Assembly (NCBI GenBank): GCA_027485075.1
Contig: JAIXRT010000045.1
Span: 1 to 7,772 of the forward strand
Source of the DNA: Cytophagaceae bacterium
GTDB taxonomy: Bacteria; Bacteroidota; Bacteroidia; Cytophagales; Spirosomataceae
Reading direction: 5' to 3'
Length of the DNA: 7,772 bases
Part shown: piece by piece, positions 4,936 to 7,772 of the stretch
Position numbering within the stretch: the stretch's first letter is position 1
Layout of the letters: each line of letters begins with the position of its first letter
Made by a program: the position numbers and the translations under genes
Notes under the pieces: model-generated
Seen by the model: only the letters and a program-made list of their open reading frames with translations
What the model was told of the DNA's origin: nothing
The model's database searches: none

Positions 4936-5561
4936 AGGCTTTTCAAATCAATAATTTCAATTTGAGATTTGTTGATATGGATGAAACCTTTCTCGGCTAA
5001 TTTCTTCATCAAGCGCGAAATAACTTCTCGAGAAGAATTTAATTCCGTCGCAATATCTGTAAACGAAACCTTAATCGTATTGCTCTTTAAACTTTTTTGA
5101 TGCTGCTTGAGGTACCATAATAAACGCTCATCCAAATTTCGAAAGGCAATGTGGTCCAAGGTGTCCAATAACTCTTCAAAGCGTGAACGATACGTCTCCA
5201 AAACAAATTGATACCAAGATTTATATTTTGAAGCCCATTCGTCCATCAGTTCCACGGGTATGGTCATCACTTCGGTATCGACCAAAGCTTTAGCCATAAT
5301 TTGGCTATTGAGGTTTCTGGCTGCACATGTCATCGAAATGGCGCAGGCTTCACCTGGATGTAAGTTGTACATGAAAACTTCATTGCCTTCATCATCTTCT
5401 CGGAATACTTTGATAATCCCTTTGGTGACAAACACGGCTGAACGGATGCTTTGGCCTGTTTTCATGAGGAAATCATCCGCTTGAAACTTGCGAATCACGC
5501 CTACTTGTTGGATCTTTTTTTGTAATTCGGGTTCAAAATTAGTGAATATGTCTGCTTCCAT
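4932..5561 (-). CDS. Crp/Fnr-family transcription regulator with a cysteine pair in the sensor domain
   Basis: This 209-residue protein has an N-terminal cyclic-nucleotide-binding fold (about 15-125), a dimer helix (about 118-142) and a C-terminal winged helix-turn-helix (about 145-205). The recognition helix NSSREVISRLMKKL carries Arg178, Glu179 and Arg183, equivalent to Arg180, Glu181 and Arg185 of E. coli CRP, which read GTGA. Where CRP has its phosphate-binding cassette, this protein has PGEACAISMTCA with Cys73 and Cys79 and no Arg-Ser pair, so cAMP binding is unlikely. The N-terminal cysteine cluster of Fnr is also missing. A thiol or persulfide signal is therefore plausible, but this is inference. 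The gene lies 67 bases before tauE, with a matching operator in that gap. REP-like repeats lie upstream and no clear promoter was seen there. Confidence 0.9.
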   Translation of the reverse strand: MEADIFTNFEPELQKKIQQVGVIRKFQADDFLMKTGQSIRSAVFVTKGIIKVFREDDEGNEVFMYNLHPGEACAISMTCAARNLNSQIMAKALVDTEVMTIPVELMDEWASKYKSWYQFVLETYRSRFEELLDTLDHIAFRNLDERLLWYLKQHQKSLKSNTIKVSFTDIATELNSSREVISRLMKKLAEKGFIHINKSQIEIIDLKSL

Positions 5562-5570
5562 GGGCTGTTT

Positions 5571-5660
5571 GTGGAGACGCGAAATCTCACGGATTTTTCT
5601 GTAGAGACGCGATACTTCGCGTCTATTTTTCTGTAGAGACGCGATACCTAGCGTCTATTT
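5571..5660. repeat. Three tandem REP-like hairpin repeats
   Basis: Three related units begin at 5571, 5601 and 5633 (steps of 30 and 32 bp), each starting GTRGAGACGCGA; the first two end in ATTTTTCT and the third in ATTTCT. The middle unit contains a perfect 8-bp stem, AGACGCGA/TCGCGTCT, with a TACT loop (5605-5624). The third keeps AGACGC/GCGTCT (5637-5642 with 5651-5656), and the first has decayed. They fill almost the whole gap between the oxidoreductase stop and the regulator start. Palindromes of this GAGACGCG type are scattered in many bacterial genomes and behave like REP elements. They may also end transcription or stabilise the oxidoreductase mRNA. Confidence 0.8.
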
Positions 5661-6695
5661 CTAATAGTTTATAACTCTTTTCTCCCGACTACTTTCTATC
5701 GCCGCATCGATCACCCGCATGCTGTTGATGCCATCTTGCACCGATACCGCCGGTAACGCATCGCCGCGTAAAGATTGATAAACATTCTCATAAAAGGCCA
5801 TAAAATCACCTTTTTCAGAAGCTACCCGGTCAGGATTAGTTCCATCTACATGTATCAAACCGTAATCAGAAGGACTATCCAGTCCCCATTCTTTTCCTTG
5901 TGGCTTTTGACCTGCATCTAAGTCGATCTCTTGTCGGTCCGAGCGAGTCTTGATAAAACTGCCCAACTTCCCATGCAACTGAAACGCAGGAATTGGCGCT
6001 TTAAAATAATAACCAGCTTTCAAGCGAACGCGCATTTCCGGATAGTACAGTAAAATCTCAAATAAATCTTCGACTTCCGTTCCGGGTCTTGTTTTCCTTA
6101 AATCCGCAAAAACATGGGTTGGATTTCCAAACAAATGCAATGCCTGATCAATAATATGTGGTCCCAAATCAAATATGATTCCAGCCCCCGGCCCAGGAAC
6201 TTCCTTGTGCATCTTTGGAGATTTAATTCCATTAAACCGGTCAAAATGAAATTCAGCTTCTACGATTTCACCCAATTGACCAGATTCAAATATCTTTTTG
6301 ACTGTTAAGAAATCGGAATCCCAACGGCGATTTTGGTAGACAAAAATATGTTTCCCTACTTCTGAAGCAATTTTCTGAAGTTCTTTTGCCTCTTCGGTTG
6401 AGTTCGTAAAGGCCTTTTCAACCACGACATGTTTTCCCGCTTTCAAAGCTTGAGAAGCATATTCGAAATGCGTGGGGATGGGGGTATTGACGATAATTAA
6501 TTCGATATCAGCATCATGTATGACTTCGTCTAGTGAATCATACGAGTGTGTTCCGGGATAGGCTTTTTGAATGTTTTTTTGGCTACGTTCGTAGGAGCCT
6601 ACAAGCTCGAAGCCGGGATGAATTTCGATAAAAGGGGCGTGAAAAATACGTCCCGACATCCCATACGATAATAATGCGGTTTGAATTGCTTTCAT
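5661..6695 (-). CDS. Gfo/Idh/MocA-family NAD(P)-dependent oxidoreductase
   Basis: This 344-residue soluble enzyme of the glucose-fructose oxidoreductase / inositol dehydrogenase family normally oxidises or reduces a hydroxyl of a sugar, sugar acid or inositol. The N-terminal Rossmann fold starts with the variant dinucleotide loop SYGMSGRIFHAPF (10-22), similar to the YdgJ/IolW type. The catalytic lysine is Lys94 in VVEKAF. A conserved YQNRRWDSDF block follows at 120-129, and the C-terminal domain has the signature FDLGPHIID (175-183) with Asp176 and His180. Length is normal for the family. It is divergent from the GH43 gene, with 47 bases between the starts, which suggests a shared role in sugar use. 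It is on the same strand as the regulator gene but separated from it by hairpin repeats. The substrate cannot be told. Confidence 0.9.
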   Translation of the reverse strand: MKAIQTALLSYGMSGRIFHAPFIEIHPGFELVGSYERSQKNIQKAYPGTHSYDSLDEVIHDADIELIIVNTPIPTHFEYASQALKAGKHVVVEKAFTNSTEEAKELQKIASEVGKHIFVYQNRRWDSDFLTVKKIFESGQLGEIVEAEFHFDRFNGIKSPKMHKEVPGPGAGIIFDLGPHIIDQALHLFGNPTHVFADLRKTRPGTEVEDLFEILLYYPEMRVRLKAGYYFKAPIPAFQLHGKLGSFIKTRSDRQEIDLDAGQKPQGKEWGLDSPSDYGLIHVDGTNPDRVASEKGDFMAFYENVYQSLRGDALPAVSVQDGINSMRVIDAAIESSREKRVINY

Positions 6696-6742
6696 GAAGT
6701 AAAAATAAGAAATTTAGGGCTTTGAACTACAAACCTATTCAG

Positions 6743-7747
6743 ATGAAAAAAATACTCGTTTTTGCTTTAGTGAGTTTTGGGGCATTTGCTCAGCAACCAC
6801 TTGTTTCACATATCTACACAGCAGATCCTTCTGCACACCTTTTTCAAGGAAAAATCTACATTTATCCATCGCATGACATCGATGCCGGTGTCAAAGAAGA
6901 TGATATGGGTAGCCATTTTGCGATGAATGATTATCACGTGCTGTCACAAACCACGCCAACTGGCCCTGTGACGGATCACGGAGTAGCTTTGAAATTAGCC
7001 GATATCCCTTGGGCGGGTAAGATGCTTTGGGCTCCTGATGCAGCTGAGTCCAATGGTCAATATTATCTATATTTCCCTGCTAAAGACAAAGAGGGCGTTT
7101 TTCGCATCGGAGTAGCTAGTTCCATTAAGCCCGAAGGTCCTTTTAAGGCGGAACCGAATTACATCAATGGAACTTACAGCATTGATCCGTGTGTCTTTAA
7201 AGATGCAGATGGAACGCATTATATGTATTTTGGAGGTATTTGGGGAGGCCAATTGCAACGTTGGAAAATGGGGCACTACATGGCGAATGACGATAGCCAA
7301 CCGGCAAACGATCAACCGGCGTTAATGGCTAAAGTAGCTAAGCTCGATAAAAACATGAAGGTGTTAGCCGAAAAACCTCGCGATGTGCAGATTATTGACG
7401 CATCTGGTAAAATCTTGTTGTCCTCCGATCATGACCGTCGGTTCTTTGAAGCAGCCTTTGTACATCAATACCAAGGAAAATATTATTTCAGCTATTCGAC
7501 AGGGGATACCCACAACATTGCCTATGCAACCGGAACGAGTCCTTATGGGCCTTTTACCTATCAAGGCGTAATCTTGAAGCCAGTCAAAGGTTGGACGAAT
7601 CACCATTCGATTGTGGAGCAAAATGGCAAGTGGTATTTGTATTTCCATGATGTCCAATTATCAGGCAGAACACATTTACGTAACATCAAAGTAACTGAGT
7701 TAAAGTATCGCGCGGATGGATCAATTGAGCCCATAACAGCTTATTAA
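6743..7747 (+). CDS. Secreted glycoside hydrolase family 43 protein
   Basis: This 334-residue protein has a signal peptide MKKILVFALVSFGAFA, with likely cleavage after residue 16, so it acts in the periplasm or outside. The rest is a single five-bladed beta-propeller of the GH43 type, typical of arabinofuranosidases, xylosidases and arabinanases. The catalytic triad can be placed at Asp28 (TADPSA, base), Asp148 (SIDPCVF, pKa modulator) and Glu236 (FFEAAF, acid). Repeated blade strands such as GKIYIYP, GQYYLYF, THYMYF, GKYYFSY and GKWYLYF support the propeller. No carbohydrate-binding module follows and the protein is short for multidomain GH43 enzymes. ATG 6743 was chosen because it starts exactly at the signal peptide; an in-frame TTG at 6722 would put a charged tail in front of it. 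Its divergent neighbour is a Gfo/Idh oxidoreductase. The precise glycan is unknown. Confidence 0.9.
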   Translation: MKKILVFALVSFGAFAQQPLVSHIYTADPSAHLFQGKIYIYPSHDIDAGVKEDDMGSHFAMNDYHVLSQTTPTGPVTDHGVALKLADIPWAGKMLWAPDAAESNGQYYLYFPAKDKEGVFRIGVASSIKPEGPFKAEPNYINGTYSIDPCVFKDADGTHYMYFGGIWGGQLQRWKMGHYMANDDSQPANDQPALMAKVAKLDKNMKVLAEKPRDVQIIDASGKILLSSDHDRRFFEAAFVHQYQGKYYFSYSTGDTHNIAYATGTSPYGPFTYQGVILKPVKGWTNHHSIVEQNGKWYLYFHDVQLSGRTHLRNIKVTELKYRADGSIEPITAY

Positions 7748-7772
7748 TTTTTCCCCAGATGAATCAGATAGA

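Noticed and set aside
5571..5660. CRISPR array.
   Set aside because: Three palindromic units are directly adjacent with no spacers of unique sequence, so they are REP-like and not CRISPR.
6722..6742. TTG 6722 as the start of the GH43 gene.
   Set aside because: It would place seven residues before a normal signal peptide that begins at ATG 6743.
6696..6742. Promoters between the Gfo/Idh and GH43 genes.
   Set aside because: Only partial matches were seen: TAAATTTC on the minus strand with TTTG just 13 bases upstream, and no -7 box on the plus strand at proper spacing.
7759..7772. ATG at 7759 after the GH43 stop as the start of a further gene.
   Set aside because: Only four codons remain in the window, so nothing can be said about coding. 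The spacing of 11 bases is suggestive but not enough.

Overview
The window looks like a member of the Bacteroidota, probably a Cytophagales- or Flavobacteriia-like aquatic bacterium. The DNA is moderately AT-rich, start codons lack Shine-Dalgarno sequences, and several gene fronts carry the TAnnTTTG -7 element typical of this phylum. The protein families also fit: paired half-size YeeE/YedE proteins, a Crp/Fnr regulator with cysteines in its sensor domain, and a Gfo/Idh enzyme beside a GH43 glycosidase. The phylum call is inference from these traits; the genus cannot be read.

Layout. 1-118 (-) is the N-terminus of a family-4 glycosyltransferase that runs off the left edge. 119-299 is a divergent regulatory region. 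300-1313 (+) is a membrane-anchored TsdA-type dihaem thiosulfate dehydrogenase. 1314-1420 is a convergent terminator framed by heptamer repeats. From 5561 down to 1421 (-) lie a Crp/Fnr regulator, a TauE/SafE exporter, a CstB-like persulfide dioxygenase-rhodanese, and two YeeE/YedE half-transporters. 5562-5660 holds three REP-like hairpin repeats. 5661-6695 (-) is a Gfo/Idh/MocA oxidoreductase, divergent from 6743-7747 (+), a secreted GH43 glycosidase. These last two are carbohydrate genes and have no visible link to the sulfur block.

How the genes may work together (inference from families and context). The YeeE/YedE pair would bring in thiosulfate or a related sulfur anion. The CstB-like enzyme would oxidise sulfane sulfur to sulfite and exchange it with thiosulfate. 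TauE would export sulfite or a related sulfur anion. TsdA would oxidise periplasmic thiosulfate to tetrathionate and feed the electrons to respiration. No sulfide:quinone reductase is visible here. The regulator has a Cys73-x5-Cys79 pair where cAMP-binding homologues have their phosphate cassette, and its recognition helix carries the Arg-Glu...Arg set that reads GTGA in E. coli CRP.

The strongest regulatory signal is a pair of GTGA-N6-TCAC palindromes, one before tsdA (235-248) and one before tauE (4922-4935). Each is centred exactly 29.5 bp upstream of the first base of a TAnnTTTG-like -7 box, the spacing of a class II activator. This suggests that one regulon joins the two oppositely oriented transcription units, and that tsdA starts at TTG 300 rather than at ATG 252.

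The strongest unexplained structure is a set of 7-bp tandem repeats that begin right at the stop codons of three genes. Most units end in TAA or TGA, so each tract places extra stop codons in all three reading frames.
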